From Lepidostoma basale (lineage: Eukaryota > Arthropoda > Insecta > Trichoptera > Lepidostomatidae): a stretch of 64,000 nt of DNA. The notes beneath the pieces are model-generated. The model saw only the letters and a list, made by a program, of their open reading frames with translations, was not told the origin of the DNA and did not search any database. The position numbers and the translations under genes are program-made. This document shows, in pieces, positions 53,775-64,000 of the stretch. Each line of letters starts with the position of its first letter. Within the stretch, counting starts at the first letter, position 1. The DNA lies in NCBI GenBank assembly GCA_022606425.2, contig JAHDVF020001251.1:358501-422500 (forward strand), written 5' to 3'.

Positions 53775-53960
53775 AACATCACGCCGTTTCCCCGCAGGGG
53801 TAGGCAGAAAGAATGGACCGCCACACTACTCTATCCTGGCAAACCTCTCTAGATTCCTCCACATTCATACAACGAGTCATACACGCACGTCGATTCCTCC
53901 GACTTCTAACATGACCAACCTTTAAAATTTGATCCAATTAACAACCTTTAAAATTAACCA
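53775..53960 (-). mobile_element. LINE-A 3' end
   Basis: ACATCACGCCGTTTCCCCGC, GGGTAGGCAGAAAGAATGGA, CTCTATCCTGGCAAACCTCT and AACATGACCAACCTTTAAAA, in reverse. Confidence 0.75.
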
Positions 53961-53964
53961 ATAA

Positions 53965-54295
53965 AGAAGTTAAAAAGTAATGTAAGGCGAATGAATGCGT
54001 CCTAAATAAAATTAAGAAAGGGTTACTAAGATGGTTTGAACATATCGAATAAATGGTTGAAAAGAGATATATACAAGTAGTGTGCATAGAAAAAGAACAT
54101 GGTATGACCAAATAAACCAAATACTGAAAGGCGGCCATGTTCGAAGTAGCAGCAATCGACGAGCGTGCATGTCACGGTGTGTGAATCTAGAAGAGGCGCG
54201 AGAGTTATGTCAGGATAGAATAGTTTGGCGGTCAATCCTCCCTGTCTGTCCCTTCGGGTGAAACGGCGTGATGGTCAGTTAGTTAGTAAACGAAA
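53965..54295 (+). mobile_element. LINE-A 3' end
   Basis: TAAGGCGAATGAATGCGTCC, AAGATGGTTTGAACATATCG, ACTGAAAGGCGGCCATGTTC and GAAACGGCGTGATGGTCAGT. It faces the preceding reverse copy. Confidence 0.75.
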
Positions 54296-54339
54296 CTAGA
54301 AATACGATTAAAATATTTAATGTCGGCCAGATGTGAAAT

Positions 54340-54770
54340 CTTCCGAACCTTGATAGTTGACAACAGCTCCCTGTCAACTCTAGCTCGCTTCAGGACTTCG
54401 GTATTGGTAACCATGTCTGTTCAGGGAATTCTAAGCATTCGGCTATAGAGCCACATTTCAAATGCTTCCAGTCTGTTCATTGGGTTGAATTTTAAGGTCC
54501 ACGTTTCACATCTCTACAATAAAACAGACCACACATAGCATTTGATCATTCTATGGCGGAGTTTCAAATTAATGTTATCACTGCATAAGAGTGATTTAAT
54601 GTTATCAAATGCAGCTCTTGCTGCCTCAATTCTGCATTTTATCTCTACATCTGGGTCAAGAGATTCAACGTCGCGACCGTTCAAATGCAATACTGACCCA
54701 CTGTAGTCAAGCCGTCCGAATGTCATCCATTTCGTTTTACTGACATTTATTGTTAGCCCCAATCTGGGTC
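54340..54770 (-). mobile_element. RTE-like fragment
   Basis: The reverse strand reads MGLTINVSKTKWMTFGRLDY, SLDPDVEIKCRIEAARAAFD and NIKSLLCSDNINLKLRHRMI then KCYVWSVLL, the thumb region after the reverse transcriptase of an RTE-like LINE. Downstream (54340-54510) matches the fragment nested in mariner at 31.1 kb. Confidence 0.78.
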
Positions 54771-54774
54771 ATGT

Positions 54775-54985
54775 GCTGCGTGGAGAGAAATACCACCTTT
54801 TCCAACTGAAGGGGAAATATGAGGGATGCCGAGGGCCCGGTAGGAGACAGATGTCCTGGCTGCGAAACGTGAAGGAGTAGACAAGCATCCGAAGTGTGGA
54901 GCAGTTATTGCAGGACAAGGACAGGTTCGCCGAGGTGATCGCCAACGTTGGGGGGACCCGACAGGGCACTTGAAGAAAAATAATG
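54775..54985 (+). mobile_element. RTE-like C-terminal fragment
   Basis: KYEGCRGPGRRQMSWLRNVK, then RFAEVIANVGGTRQGT. The R-G-P-G-R-R-x-x-S-W-L-x-N ... V-I-A-N-V block is typical of a BovB/RTE-like C-terminus. It abuts the reverse fragment tail to tail. Confidence 0.6.
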
Positions 54986-54999
54986 TCGACCAAAAATAG

Positions 55000-55375
55000 T
55001 AAGAACGTTGAGGAATCGAGAAAACAGTGTGGCGGTCCATTCTTTCTGCCTACCCCTTCGGAGAGACGGCGTTGCCGTTAGTCTTCTGTTCTTCTGTTGT
55101 GGTCTGTTCTCTCTGGTGACACCGGTGGGAAGAGCAATTAATCTGCTGAACGCGGTCTCCTCGGAGATCGACGTTTTTCATATTAGTGAAATTACGTTCA
55201 GAAGGCAAATACTCTTAATTCTGGAGAGTATCCTGTCTTCCTAACGTTGAACCATCTCTCATACGTTTCTGGTAGTATACTATACACAATATATTATTTT
55301 ACCTGTCCTCAATAGATGCCTTAAAAAATAATTTTGTAATGTCTGTTGATGAAATAAACTGATTTGATTTGATTC
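55000..55375 (+). mobile_element. LINE-A tip then Jockey-like LINE 3' end
   Basis: 55000-55080 carries GTGTGGCGGTCCATTCTTTC and GAGACGGCGTTG of LINE-A. 55110-55375 is the Jockey-like 3' end with AACTGATTTGATTTGATT. Confidence 0.75.
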
Positions 55376-55700
55376 TCCAGTGTGTTGCTCCTCCTGTGAG
55401 GTAGACTCCCAGATGTCCTTCCATCTTTTAGAAGGTCTTCCACGAGGTTGATTATGCAATGCAATATAGGGGAGTCTGGTGGTGTCCATTCTTTGAACAT
55501 GACCGTACCAGTCCCTTTTTCGCTCTCTGCTCCATCTTATAATATCCTCAGCATCACATATCTCTCTTATTCTGGTGTTCCTCGCGCGATTTCTCAGTGT
55601 CTTGCCTGCTATCGTCTTCAATGTCTTCATTTCGGAAGTCCTCAAACCTTGATTGGTCCTAACTGTTGCCGTTAGTAATTTTAATAATTCAATGTAAATA
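55376..55700 (-). mobile_element. LINE-C 3' end
   Basis: The reverse strand reads TNQGLRTSEMKTLKTIAGKT, RNTRIREICDAEDIIRWSRE, RKRDWYGHVQRMDTTRLPYI and GRPSKRWKDIWESTSQEEQH. A small deletion removes the HGTRPR part. Confidence 0.82.
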
Positions 55701-55979
55701 AAATTTACATGTTGGGTGTGCTCGTTTATCGCAGTACAATTCGTTTGTTTAAATGTTTTTTTAAACAAGAATATAATAAACGATACATAATTTCAAAAGG
55801 CGATTGTTTTCATAACTTTTGTATGGTAAAAATATTTGTATTTTTAATCAGCATTCTTAAGATATGTATGGTGATCACAATTGTGCTTGTTTTGAATTTA
55901 TTGTTTTATTTTTCGAAACAGCTGTTTATGATAATAACCACGTTACGATAACTTAAGCCACCATGTTTGGAATATTAAA

Positions 55980-56150
55980 AATATAACTAACTAACTAACT
56001 AACCATCACGCCGTGTCTTCAAAGGTGTAGGCAGAAATAAAGGACTGCCACACTGTTCTTTACTTACATACTTCTCACGATTCATCAACATTCATACATC
56101 GTATTATGCACGCACAGCTATTATTCGGACTCAAGTGCCCGACATTTAAT
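55980..56150 (-). mobile_element. LINE-A 3' end
   Basis: Tail AACTAACTAACTAACTAACC, then GTGTAGGCAGAAATAAAGGA and CTTCTCACGATTCATCAACA, in reverse. Confidence 0.72.
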
Positions 56151-56600
56151 AATTCTTCTTATTCCTTGTTGTAGACCTATGTGGTCTGTTCTCCAGAGTG
56201 TTGCTCCTCCTGTGAGGCAGACTTCCAGCTGTCCTTCCATCTTTTAGGAGGTCTTCCACGAGAACGAGTCCCATGAGGCTGATTATGCAATGCAATATAG
56301 AGTCTGGTGGTGTCCATTCTTTGAACATGACCCTACCAATACCTTTTTCGCTGTCTGCTCCATCTTTAATATCCTCAACCTCACATATCTCTCTTATTCT
56401 GGTGTTCCTCACGCGATCTCTCAGTGTCTTAATCTCGGAAGTCCTCAAAACTTGTTTGGTCCTTACTGTGTCTGCCCTTGCTTCGACGCCATATGTTATT
56501 ATTGGTCTTACGCATGCTTTATAGATTCTCATCTTACTCATAATGGCCATGTTTTTGTTTTTCCATATTTTGGATTTTAGAAAGAAATACAAGCCCAAGT
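56151..56600 (-). mobile_element. LINE-C 3' end
   Basis: The reverse strand reads IWKNKNMAIMSKMRIYKACV, RPIITYGVEARADTVRTKQV and LRTSEIKTLRDRVRNTRIRE, and continues in other frames to CACGAGAACGAGTCCCATGA on the + strand. Confidence 0.8.
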
Positions 56601-56609
56601 AAACAAGGC

Positions 56610-57085
56610 AGCTGCAAAGGAGGATGGACCGCCCTACCGTTCTATCCTGACGTACTTCTCTAGATTCCTCCACATTCCTACTTACATGTGCACGTTCGTC
56701 GATTTTTCCGACTTCGAATGTGGCCGCCTTTCAGTATTTGATTAATTTGATCATGCCATGATTTCCTTCTCTTTCCACTCACACTGCTTGTATACAACAT
56801 TTTAACAATTCTTCTCTCGTCCATTCGTTCCATATGTCCAAACCATCTTGAGACATATTTTTTAATTTTACTTGTGATGCAATCATCTGCTTTACATTTC
56901 TTCCTTATTTCGTCGTTCGGTATTCTATCATAAATCGTTTTTTTGCACATTCTTCTCGGTGATCTCATTTCTACGGCATTTATCCTACTTTCATAATTTT
57001 TTGACAGCTCCAAGCTTCACTTCCATACATAAGGGTTGGCAAAAGAACTCAATTATGTACTGCCATCTTTGCTTTAGTTGAAATA
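56610..57085 (-). mobile_element. LINE-A C-terminal fragment
   Basis: The reverse strand reads [38 protein letters not shown] and [20 protein letters not shown]. The [10 protein letters not shown] block is shortened to KRRKSWHDQ. Confidence 0.78.
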
Positions 57086-57104
57086 TTTTTTTATAATATT
57101 ATTT

Positions 57105-57240
57105 TATAAAAATCGACGAGCGTGCATGTTACGATGTATGAAAATAGAGGAATCTCGTGAGGCAACTTAGAATCGTGTAGTGTGACAGTCCATTCCCCTG
57201 TTTACCCCTTCGGAGAAACGGCGTAATGGTTGGTTAGTTA
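57105..57240 (+). mobile_element. LINE-A 3' tip
   Basis: ATCGACGAGCGTGCATGTTA, GTGACAGTCCATTCCCCTG and CGGCGTAATGGTTGGTTAGT. Confidence 0.65.
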
Positions 57241-57524
57241 TTTTGTATTCATTCTCATTAGATCTGCGAGATTTTCATAGAAACTTGTGTGTGTTTGTAT
57301 GTTTTCGAAATTAATTTAATAACCGTTATGCGTTTTCCATTATAAACGAGTTACTCATACAGTCTATGAAACTAATTATTATCTTAGCTATTTAAATATG
57401 TATAATAGTCCGTCTTGGCTGTAGCTAGAGTGAAATATATGCAGATTTTAGATGCGAACTCTTTAAAAAGCGCGTACACTGCGTTTCATTAATGTCCGAT
57501 CACGTGTTTAACAAATATAAAGCA

Positions 57525-58035
57525 TTAATTGTATCTCAAAAGAGACGACGATGTAAATTATTTGGAAACAATATGGTGATCGAGGCGTTTACAGGACTTT
57601 ATGACCTGTCATTGGTTAGGTTAAGCGATCGCTTTATGTAATACAACATTCCCCATTCCGCCCTTCTTATGAACACCACATCTGACAATTATTTTTTAAT
57701 GTTGTATATATGCTACCATGTTGTGAAACATTTCACATATTTTAGTTCAATCTACACTAGCACCATCTATTGAGACTAGATGTAAGCATTAAGCAGAAAA
57801 TCTTTATTAATGTAATGTGAATGGCTATCAACCCAATTATCACACATTACTAGACAACGCCTAGTTGCCTAGTAATGTGTGTTCGTAAGAAGGGCAGAAT
57901 GGGGAATGTTGTATTACATAAAGCGATCGCTTAACCCAACCAATGACATGTCATGAGTCCTGTAAAACGCCTCGACCACCATTAAATCCAGATGTGTCTA
58001 CAAGTATTTGTATACATTCATAAAAACAAAATATA
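57525..58035 (+). repeat. Hairpin-tailed repeat, longest copy
   Basis: From TTAATTGTATCTCAAAAGAG at the left to TTAA at 57982 plus the tail (CTACAAGTATTTGTATACAT) to 58035. The arms with ATTCCCCATTCCGCCC and its inverse lie 230 bp apart. A second, inner inverted repeat (CACACATTACTAGACAAC, GTTGCCTAGTAATGTGTG) is at 57841-57880. Confidence 0.72.
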
Positions 58036-58199
58036 AAGCATATTTATTGTTTCTTAAACAATAATGTAAAACACTTTGGAAATTAAAAAAAAACATTGTT
58101 TATTATCCACTTGAGGGGAGCAATCCCTTCAGATGCCCGAAAATGAGTCTATAAACACATCATTTTAAAATTTTGACATTATTTTATTACAACTCTTCT

Positions 58200-58820
58200 T
58201 CGGCGGTCTCAATCTAATGATTGATTTGCAGAAAGACGACGCATCTCCTCTTCCACTCCGCTCGGTCCTCGGCAACTCTCTTCAACTCCGCATAAGAGGT
58301 GCAGCCCATATCTCGCTAAATCTGGTCTAGGTACTCTTGGCGAGGTCGTCCTTTGCCAATCGATCCCTCGACCATTCCCTCCAACACATCATGCAGGAAA
58401 CATTCGTGTCGCAACACATGACCAATCCATCTTGCGCGCCTCTCCGCTATGGTGTTCACGTGCCTACTCTCTTCAACTCTGCTGAGAACCTCTTCATTTG
58501 TAATGTGGTCCCTCCATGAAACATGGGCAACTCGTCGGTAGGTCCACATCTCAAATGCTTCCAGCCTTTTGCGCTCTCTTTCGCCCAGGCACCAAGTCTC
58601 GCAGCCGTACAGTAAAACACTCCACACCAATGTTTTTAAATGTTGTTTTCGGAGGTTCAGGTCTATGTTGTTGGACTCGAATATTTTAGACTTTTCTTTT
58701 AAGGCAAGTTTAGCCTGGTGGATACGACTATCGACGTCTTTCTTGGATCGACCATCCCGTGTTATACTGCTCCCCAGGTAAACAAAAGTCTTTACATTCT
58801 TGATCGCAGTTCCAGCCATC
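58200..58820 (-). mobile_element. RTE-like 3' end with 167-codon open remnant
   Basis: The reverse strand reads [80 protein letters not shown] and RRARWIGHVLRHECFLHDVL. A distinct family from LINE-A to LINE-D. K-T-x-x-Y-L-G and L-Y-G-C-E-T-W are shared RTE-type landmarks. Confidence 0.82.
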
Positions 58821-59079
58821 TAAAAAGTATTGGAAAATATTTTTTAATTTTTTTTTTCGAAGTAATAGCTTTCTGTGTTTGGCCCGAATTTCTTCCCGCA
58901 ATTATTTTCAAATAGATAAATATTTAAAAAAATATTTTCGAGTATTATTACCTCAAGTTCTCTAGGGATAATTTGGCATTTTAGTATTTAAAAAACACTA
59001 TACACGACAAACTTTCCAGCTAACTCACTCTAATGCTTGGACAACTTTCATTTTCTATAAATGCAGTTACACGCAATGT

Positions 59080-59700
59080 CCTATCAATCTTCTTATTCTT
59101 CTTCCTCAGCCTATTCCCGTCCACTCCTGGACAAAGGCCTCCTCTATTCGCTTCCATGTCACTCTGTCTTGTGCAGACTGCATCCAGTTATTCCGACATG
59201 TCTGTTCAGATCATCCTTCCACCGTAGTTGCGGTCGCCTTGCACTTCTCTTTGCCGTTCACGGTCTCCAAGTCAGCAGTCTTCTTGTTCACTTTTCATCT
59301 GAGCTTCTGGCTACGTGACCTGCCCATTGCTATTTTAGAGTCGCCACCCGGTGGATGATATCAGTGACCTTTGTTTTTTCTCTCACCGAATCTTTTCTGA
59401 CTCTGTCTCTTGGGCTTATTCTTAACATGGCTCTTTCCATGGCTCTTTGGGTCACTCGTAGTTTCTCGGCACTTTGTTTGGGCAATATAATAGTTTCAAG
59501 ACCCCAGGCTTCATAGACTTTCCGTTTCAGTTTGATCGGTATTTTCTGTTTTTTAAGGATGTAACTCATGTTTCCGAAAGCTGCCCAGCTTAGTCCAATT
59601 CTTCTTTTTAGCTCTGCGGTTTGGTTATCTCACCCCAATCGAATATTGTATCCTAAGTATGTATATTCTTGGACATTCTCAATTCTGTTGCCGTCCACGT
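59080..59700 (-). mobile_element. LINE-D 3' end
   Basis: The reverse strand reads ILKKQKIPIKLKRKVYEAWG, AMLRISPRDRVRKDSVREKT and KVTDIIHRVATLK. The + strand has TCCCGTCCACTCCTGGACAA and GGCCTCCTCTATTCGCTTCC (the WTGIG end) at the left. Confidence 0.82.
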
Positions 59701-60009
59701 CCTATCAATACCAACAAAAAATTCAGTTCATATATTTCATAGCCGATTGTTTTTCTTGTTTTTGTATAATATATATGAAACTTTGCAATTCTAATTGCCT
59801 AAAATTAATATGCGAAACAACGCCACGGACATGTGTGAAATTTCTGTTGTTAAATATGATCTTTGTCTTAAATGAAAAAATAGCTAATTAAGAAATTGTG
59901 GCGCTAACCCGAGCGGTTATCTTCACCGTTTCACCGAATTGGAACAGGCCTAGGAAGTGCATGAGAGAGGCTCACGAAAAGGCACCCTTGAGCCTCGGGT
60001 ATGTGGTGG

Positions 60010-60320
60010 TCTCTTCTTCTTTTTGTCCTGTCACACCTCCGTGGTGCATAGGGCCTCGAGGAGCCTTCTCCACCCAAGTCTATCGCATGCCTGATGCCTA
60101 ACATCATACCAAGTGAGGCCCGCTGCTTTAATATCGTCCTGCAGGGTTCTTCTCAAGGTGGCTCTAGGTCTGCCTCGCTTCCTCTTTCCTGTAAGTCTAG
60201 TGTGACCGATCTACTGCCATTTGCGTCTAGCGACTTGTTCTCTAATTGGCTTTTCGCCTGCCATGGTCCAGAGAACGGTATTTGACACTCTTTGGGGCCA
60301 ATTGTTCTTGAATATTAAGC
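60010..60320 (-). mobile_element. LINE-B 3' end
   Basis: CTTCTTTTTGTCCTGTCACA, CCTCCGTGGTGCATAGGGCC and ATTGGCTTTTCGCCTGCCAT in reverse. An internal deletion removes the GALDWSPMG block. Confidence 0.8.
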
Positions 60321-60399
60321 CAGCCAGCAATATGTGGTGGTAACTCCTTCTATATATACTGGAAATAATGAAACAGAAAGAATACGGGAACAATGTTTA

Positions 60400-60560
60400 T
60401 GCAGCAAGAAATGGAGGAAGACCGTGGAACGATAAAAGTAATGAATTTAACGTCGGCCACGTGAAGAGTCACAGAATTCGACGTGCGTACATGACACTAT
60501 ATATAAATGTGTCGTGATAAGAGTAGTGTAAAGGTCCATTCTCTCTGTCTAGAATCTTCT
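60400..60560 (+). mobile_element. LINE-A degenerate 3' end
   Basis: GCAAGAAATGGAGGAAGACC, TTTAACGTCGGCCACGTGAA and GTAAAGGTCCATTCTCTCTG. Confidence 0.6.
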
Positions 60561-60562
60561 TC

Positions 60563-60665
60563 TTCTTCCTCAGCCTATTCCCGTCCACTCCTGGACAAAG
60601 GCCTCCTCCATGTCACTCTGTCCTGTGCAGACTGCATTCAGGTTATTCCGACATGTCTGTTCCAA
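60563..60665 (-). mobile_element. LINE-D 3' tip
   Basis: TCAGCCTATTCCCGTCCACT then GTCACTCTGTCCTGTGCAG, as at the 3' end of the 59.1-kb copy, in reverse. Confidence 0.65.
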
Positions 60666-60845
60666 TTACTGTATACAATGTATTTTAGCTATTATATTGA
60701 TTCTCATGACATGTGCTAGGTAGCCAATCTATCGGCCATTTTATTGTCATGTGAATTCTACACCAGACCAAAGACTGTGTGACAATCGAACCCGGGACCT
60801 TCGATATGGGTAGGGAGACGGCGTGATGGTTAGTTAGTTTAGTTA
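60666..60845 (-). mobile_element. tRNA-derived SINE joined to LINE-A tip
   Basis: TTTTATTGTCATGTGAATTC and CAGACCAAAGACTGTGTGAC are the SINE body in reverse. The B box (CGAACCCGGGACC) is partly kept, and the A box is lost at the junction with GGCGTGATGGTTAGTTAGTT near 60815. Confidence 0.65.
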
Positions 60846-60849
60846 AAAT

Positions 60850-61295
60850 TCACTAATGTTTGTATCTTCGACCGGTTTCGTCATTCAGCTCGTAATAATA
60901 ATTAGTTAATATCGAGTTTTACATGATTGTTTAAGAACCTATGAATGTAATTTTCTCTTTATGGTTATGTTAGTGAGGTAAACTCTTTGAACAGCGCGAT
61001 TTTAATAAAACTTAAGCGTAAATAATAGCTTTTCTTGCGACAGTAAAGGGATTATATCTTTAGAGATTGTGAAATTTTATGAATTGATTGAGATTGCCAT
61101 CGTTTGAAAGTTTATCTGCGATAAAAAGAATTACGTGTTGCATTTAATCTTGACGCATTACTTGTTGCGAAAGTCAAAATTATTTATTTGTCAATACATT
61201 CAACATCATAATATAAAACCGCATGTCATCAAGAAAGAGTACGAGAATATTTTGAATAAAGAGATTGAAAGAGGAATATTTCGTTTCTCTCCGAA
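60850..61295. other. AT-rich sequence, nothing recognised
   Basis: No gene or repeat end that I can support. Confidence 0.35.
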
Positions 61296-61299
61296 AGTA

Positions 61300-61485
61300 A
61301 TTGCCAATCAATTACTAAAAGGCGGCCACATTCGAAGTCGGAATAATCGACGTGCGTGCATGGTACGATGTATGAATGTAGAGGAAGCCCGAGAGGTATG
61401 CTAGGACAAACCATTTTGGCGATCCATCCTCTCTGCCTACCCCTCCGGGGAAATTGCGTGATGGTTAGTTAGTTAAGTAATTGTT
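61300..61485 (+). mobile_element. LINE-A 3' end
   Basis: [20 protein letters not shown] then [12 protein letters not shown] and a stop. Tail GTGATGGTTAGTTAGTTAAG. Confidence 0.78.
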
Positions 61486-61489
61486 AGTT

Positions 61490-61705
61490 AAGAAATAGAG
61501 TAAGACCGAGAAAAACGTGGCACGATCAAATAAATCAAATATTGAATGTCGGCCATGTGAGGAGTCCGAGAAATCGACGCGCGTGCATGACACGATGTAT
61601 AAATGTGCAGGAATCGAGAGAAATATGTCAGGAAAGAAATGTGTGCCAGTCCATTCTTTCTGCCTACCCCTTCGGGGAGACGGCGTGATGGTTAGTTAGT
61701 TAGAT
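61490..61705 (+). mobile_element. LINE-A 3' end, tandem second copy
   Basis: GACCGAGAAAAACGTGGCAC, GTCGGCCATGTGAGGAGTCC and GACGGCGTGATGGTTAGTTA. It belongs to a different LINE-A subgroup (NVGH type) from the copy just upstream (KGGH type). Confidence 0.78.
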
Positions 61706-61829
61706 ATATTTTGAATTCTATTCTGATTAATGTTGTATGACAGTAGTGCAGAAAACCAAAGGAGGAATTGTTGTTAATTGTGCAAGAAAGAAAATGATAT
61801 ATTTATTTACTAGCAAAAGAAAGATGAAA

Positions 61830-62094
61830 GATATTGCTCTACCTACCGGCATAACCATTAGCAGGTTGGTTCTGCATCGTGGGAGATAAAACAATCTATG
61901 GCCCCTTTGTCGAAGATAATTATCAGGGACGAACAGACCTACATCACTCAGGATTTCTGAGTTATGTATACAACCGCCTATCAGTCGAAAGAAATGGACA
62001 CCCAAGTTAATATCTCGTCTTCTCTCGAGTGACTGGTAGTCCAGCATCCCTAGCAATAAATCAGTCGGAAAGAGCCACGGGTAATATCCATACT
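61830..62094 (-). mobile_element. Divergent Jockey-like LINE fragment, interrupted
   Basis: Reverse: TTAGCAGGTTGGTTCTGCAT, GATAATTATCAGGGACGAAC and AAAGAGCCACGGGTAATATC. The copy resumes at about 62489 (AATATCCGTACTCCCTAAG) after the hairpin-tailed element, and runs to about 62570. Confidence 0.7.
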
Positions 62095-62488
62095 TATTTA
62101 ATTGTATCTCAATAGAGACGAAGACGCAAACTGGAAACTGAATATGGATGATCAAGGTGTTTACAGGACTTATGACCTGTCATTGGTTGGGTTAAGCGCA
62201 CGCTTTATGTAATCACAACATTCCCCATTCCGCCATTGTTTTTATGATCATGCATGACCAATTTTGGAAACAAATGTAGAATGGGGAATGTTGTAATTAC
62301 ATAAAGCGTGCGCTTAACCCAACCAATGACAGGTCATAAGTCCTGTAAACACCTTGATCATCCATATTCAGTTTCCAGTTTGCGTCTTCGTCTCTATTGA
62401 GATACAATTAAATTTGAATTAACCACCCACCATGGGTGGAAATCCAGGATTCGTATACAAGTATAAGCATACATTCACAAAAATATTT
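62095..62488 (+). mobile_element. Complete hairpin-tailed element with near-perfect 135-bp arms
   Basis: 62098-62235 and 62274-62411 are inverse with one mismatch seen in the compared part (TAATCAC against TAATTAC). The tail 62412-62488 carries AATCCAGGATTCGTATACAA. It is inserted in a Jockey-like copy between AATATCCATACT (62083-62094) and AATATCCGTACT (from 62489), a probable 12-bp duplication with one mismatch. Confidence 0.85.
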
Positions 62489-62574
62489 AATATCCGTACT
62501 CCCTAAGATATAGGTATCACAGAAATTTCTTCTGCACCATCTCCATCATCAGGGAATATCGATCCTCATGCTTA

Positions 62575-63360
62575 ACCGTCGCGTTGCCATGTGGTCAATT
62601 GAGTTTCCACTGCCAATTTAAAGTTGATTTTCTTAAAACCTATGGACCCTAATATTATAAAAAAAATTGTAATCCTCCATTGAAGTGTTCTCAATATTTC
62701 GTAATAAAAAAAAAGCAAAAAATTACTTCCTTCATCCCAAAAAAAAATATTTTCTAAGACTGCCCTCACCTTCATTCGTGTTAAGGTAGAATTTGTTTTG
62801 CTAATATTCACAACTTTATCAAAATTGACAAATACTTACTCGCTGTTTTGAACGTATTATAAATTATATGTTTGGCCTTTTCATAGGTACGTAATAATAC
62901 CGACTGTGGACGGAAACGCAGCACGCAACTTAATAATATCAGAACTGTGAAAATATTAACACTTTACCAAAGGGACAAATATTAATACGTACTCGTTGTC
63001 TTGAACGTACTATACATTTTGCCTAGGTGCCTTTATCATACGTAAAATCTCGTAAAGTCTCGCCCGCCGGCTGCGGCGCGGGGACAAGTTTATACCTGGT
63101 GTCCAGTTGCTCGTATGCTGTGACGCATTCCATATCAGAAATCGCATGGTTTCAGAAAAAAATTAATAATGATATGTTTTTCAAATAATCCATGTATGTT
63201 ATAGATATCGATCTATTCTAATGAAATTCCCTACAAGATGACATAAATTAAATTTTGATTCATCGAGTCATATGCTTGATATTTAGATAAAGTTAGCGGT
63301 AAACTGAATTGACCACATGGGAGCGAGCGTTTTGTTTTGAACACGGTACGTTAAGGGTTA
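62575..63360. other. AT-rich sequence, nothing recognised
   Basis: No gene seen. A short GC-rich patch (CGCCCGCCGGCTGCGGCGCG at 63061) stands out from its surroundings but has no ORF or element end. Confidence 0.35.
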
Positions 63361-63639
63361 AAGATTTCATTCCTACTGCATTTATTCAACTTTCATCCTT
63401 CTTTTGCCAGTAAATAAAAATATCATTTTCACTATCTTTTTTACGTATTTCCCAATAGTTAACGTTGCGATATATATATTATCTTTTCCTTGCGCGAAAT
63501 CGAGCAATATACGCTTAGACAATTTGCTTTCGTGGAATGCGATAAGTACAATCTTGAAATGATAAAAGCTAGCCAGAATACCTTTGGATAGCACTGATAT
63601 TAAAAGATACGCGTATTGGTGACAAAATAACTAGATTAT

Positions 63640-63708
63640 CTAATGATTTTACTCAATTCTCTTGATGGAAATTTATTTTAAACAATAATTCAATTAAACG
63701 ATGTTTCT
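63640..63708 (+). repeat. Tail module of the 29.8-kb hairpin family
   Basis: CTCAATTCTCTTGATGGAAA, ATTCAATTAAACGATGTTTC match the tail and arm start of that family. The hairpin is lost at the junction with LINE-A. Confidence 0.6.
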
Positions 63709-63714
63709 TATGTA

Positions 63715-64000
63715 TTAGAAGAAGAATATTTTCTTGGAAGTGAAGCATGGAATTGGCAAAAGAAGGATGAAAGTAGAATAAATGCAGTAGAAATGAGATC
63801 TCTAAGACGAATGTGTGACAAATCTGTATATGATAGAGTGACAAATGCAAGTATAAGAAGTGAATGTGGTGCGAATGAAAGTGTTATGAAAAAAATAAGG
63901 AAAGGGTCATTAAGATGGTTTGGATACATGGAAAGAATGGGTGTAAACAGAATGGTAAAGAAGGTATATGTAAACAGCGTGAACGGAGCTAGAAATAGAG
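63715..64000 (+). mobile_element. LINE-A fragment, runs off the window
   Basis: [40 protein letters not shown], then [20 protein letters not shown] and VNGARNR. It is open to the window end, so its 3' part lies beyond. Confidence 0.8.

Noticed and set aside
58316..58819. Host gene with 167-codon frame
   Set aside because: KTFVYLGSSIT ... LLYGCETW ... RRARWIGHVLRH is a LINE C-terminus without catalytic domains.

Overview
The window is repeat-rich, AT-rich nuclear DNA from an arthropod, most likely an insect; order and species cannot be fixed from the sequence. The grounds are GT-AG introns, 5'-truncated non-LTR retrotransposons, mariner, hAT and piggyBac elements, a tRNA-derived SINE and short AACCT (telomere-like) strings.

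The main gene fills 5.9-30.3 kb on the + strand. It is a receptor-type protein tyrosine phosphatase of the Ptp99A / PTPRG-PTPRZ class. I assembled 18 coding exons by hand (5904-30282, 6108 nt including stop, 2035 aa). All 17 introns are GT-AG and the phases are consistent throughout. Order: signal peptide, two fibronectin III (FN3) domains, one membrane helix, an active phosphatase domain D1 (KNRY, WPD and [10 protein letters not shown] all present), then D2 with Asp in place of the catalytic Cys. About half of the protein is not family core. Four long in-frame insertions lie inside the four largest exons: in FN3-1, in D1, between D1 and D2, and in D2. This is the most unusual feature of the window.

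The rest is mostly transposon debris. I use these labels: LINE-A (RTE-like; C-terminus with a GHMER motif, then [13 protein letters not shown], and a 3' tail of GTTA repeats), LINE-B (RTE-like; [22 protein letters not shown]), LINE-C (GRPPKRWKDSWESTS), LINE-D (KWQWAGHVAR), other RTE-like fragments, and a Jockey-like LINE whose 3' end is repeated TGATT. Almost every copy is a 3' end only. Young cut-and-paste elements with target-site duplications (TSDs) sit among them: hAT-type at 27.9, 47.0 and 48.9 kb, a 32-bp-TIR element at 39.9 kb and piggyBac-like at 35.6 kb.

From 29.8 to 46.5 kb (plus 7.6 and 11.3 kb) there are hairpin elements carrying a hammerhead-ribozyme-like core: a CUGANGA-like box, a short stem, GAAAC, a palindrome, then GUC. 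A Penelope-like C-terminal remnant at 11.45 kb supports a Penelope-like origin.

A second gene probably starts at 52.2 kb (+), where a 21-codon first exon with a good donor is visible. Its other exons were not found.
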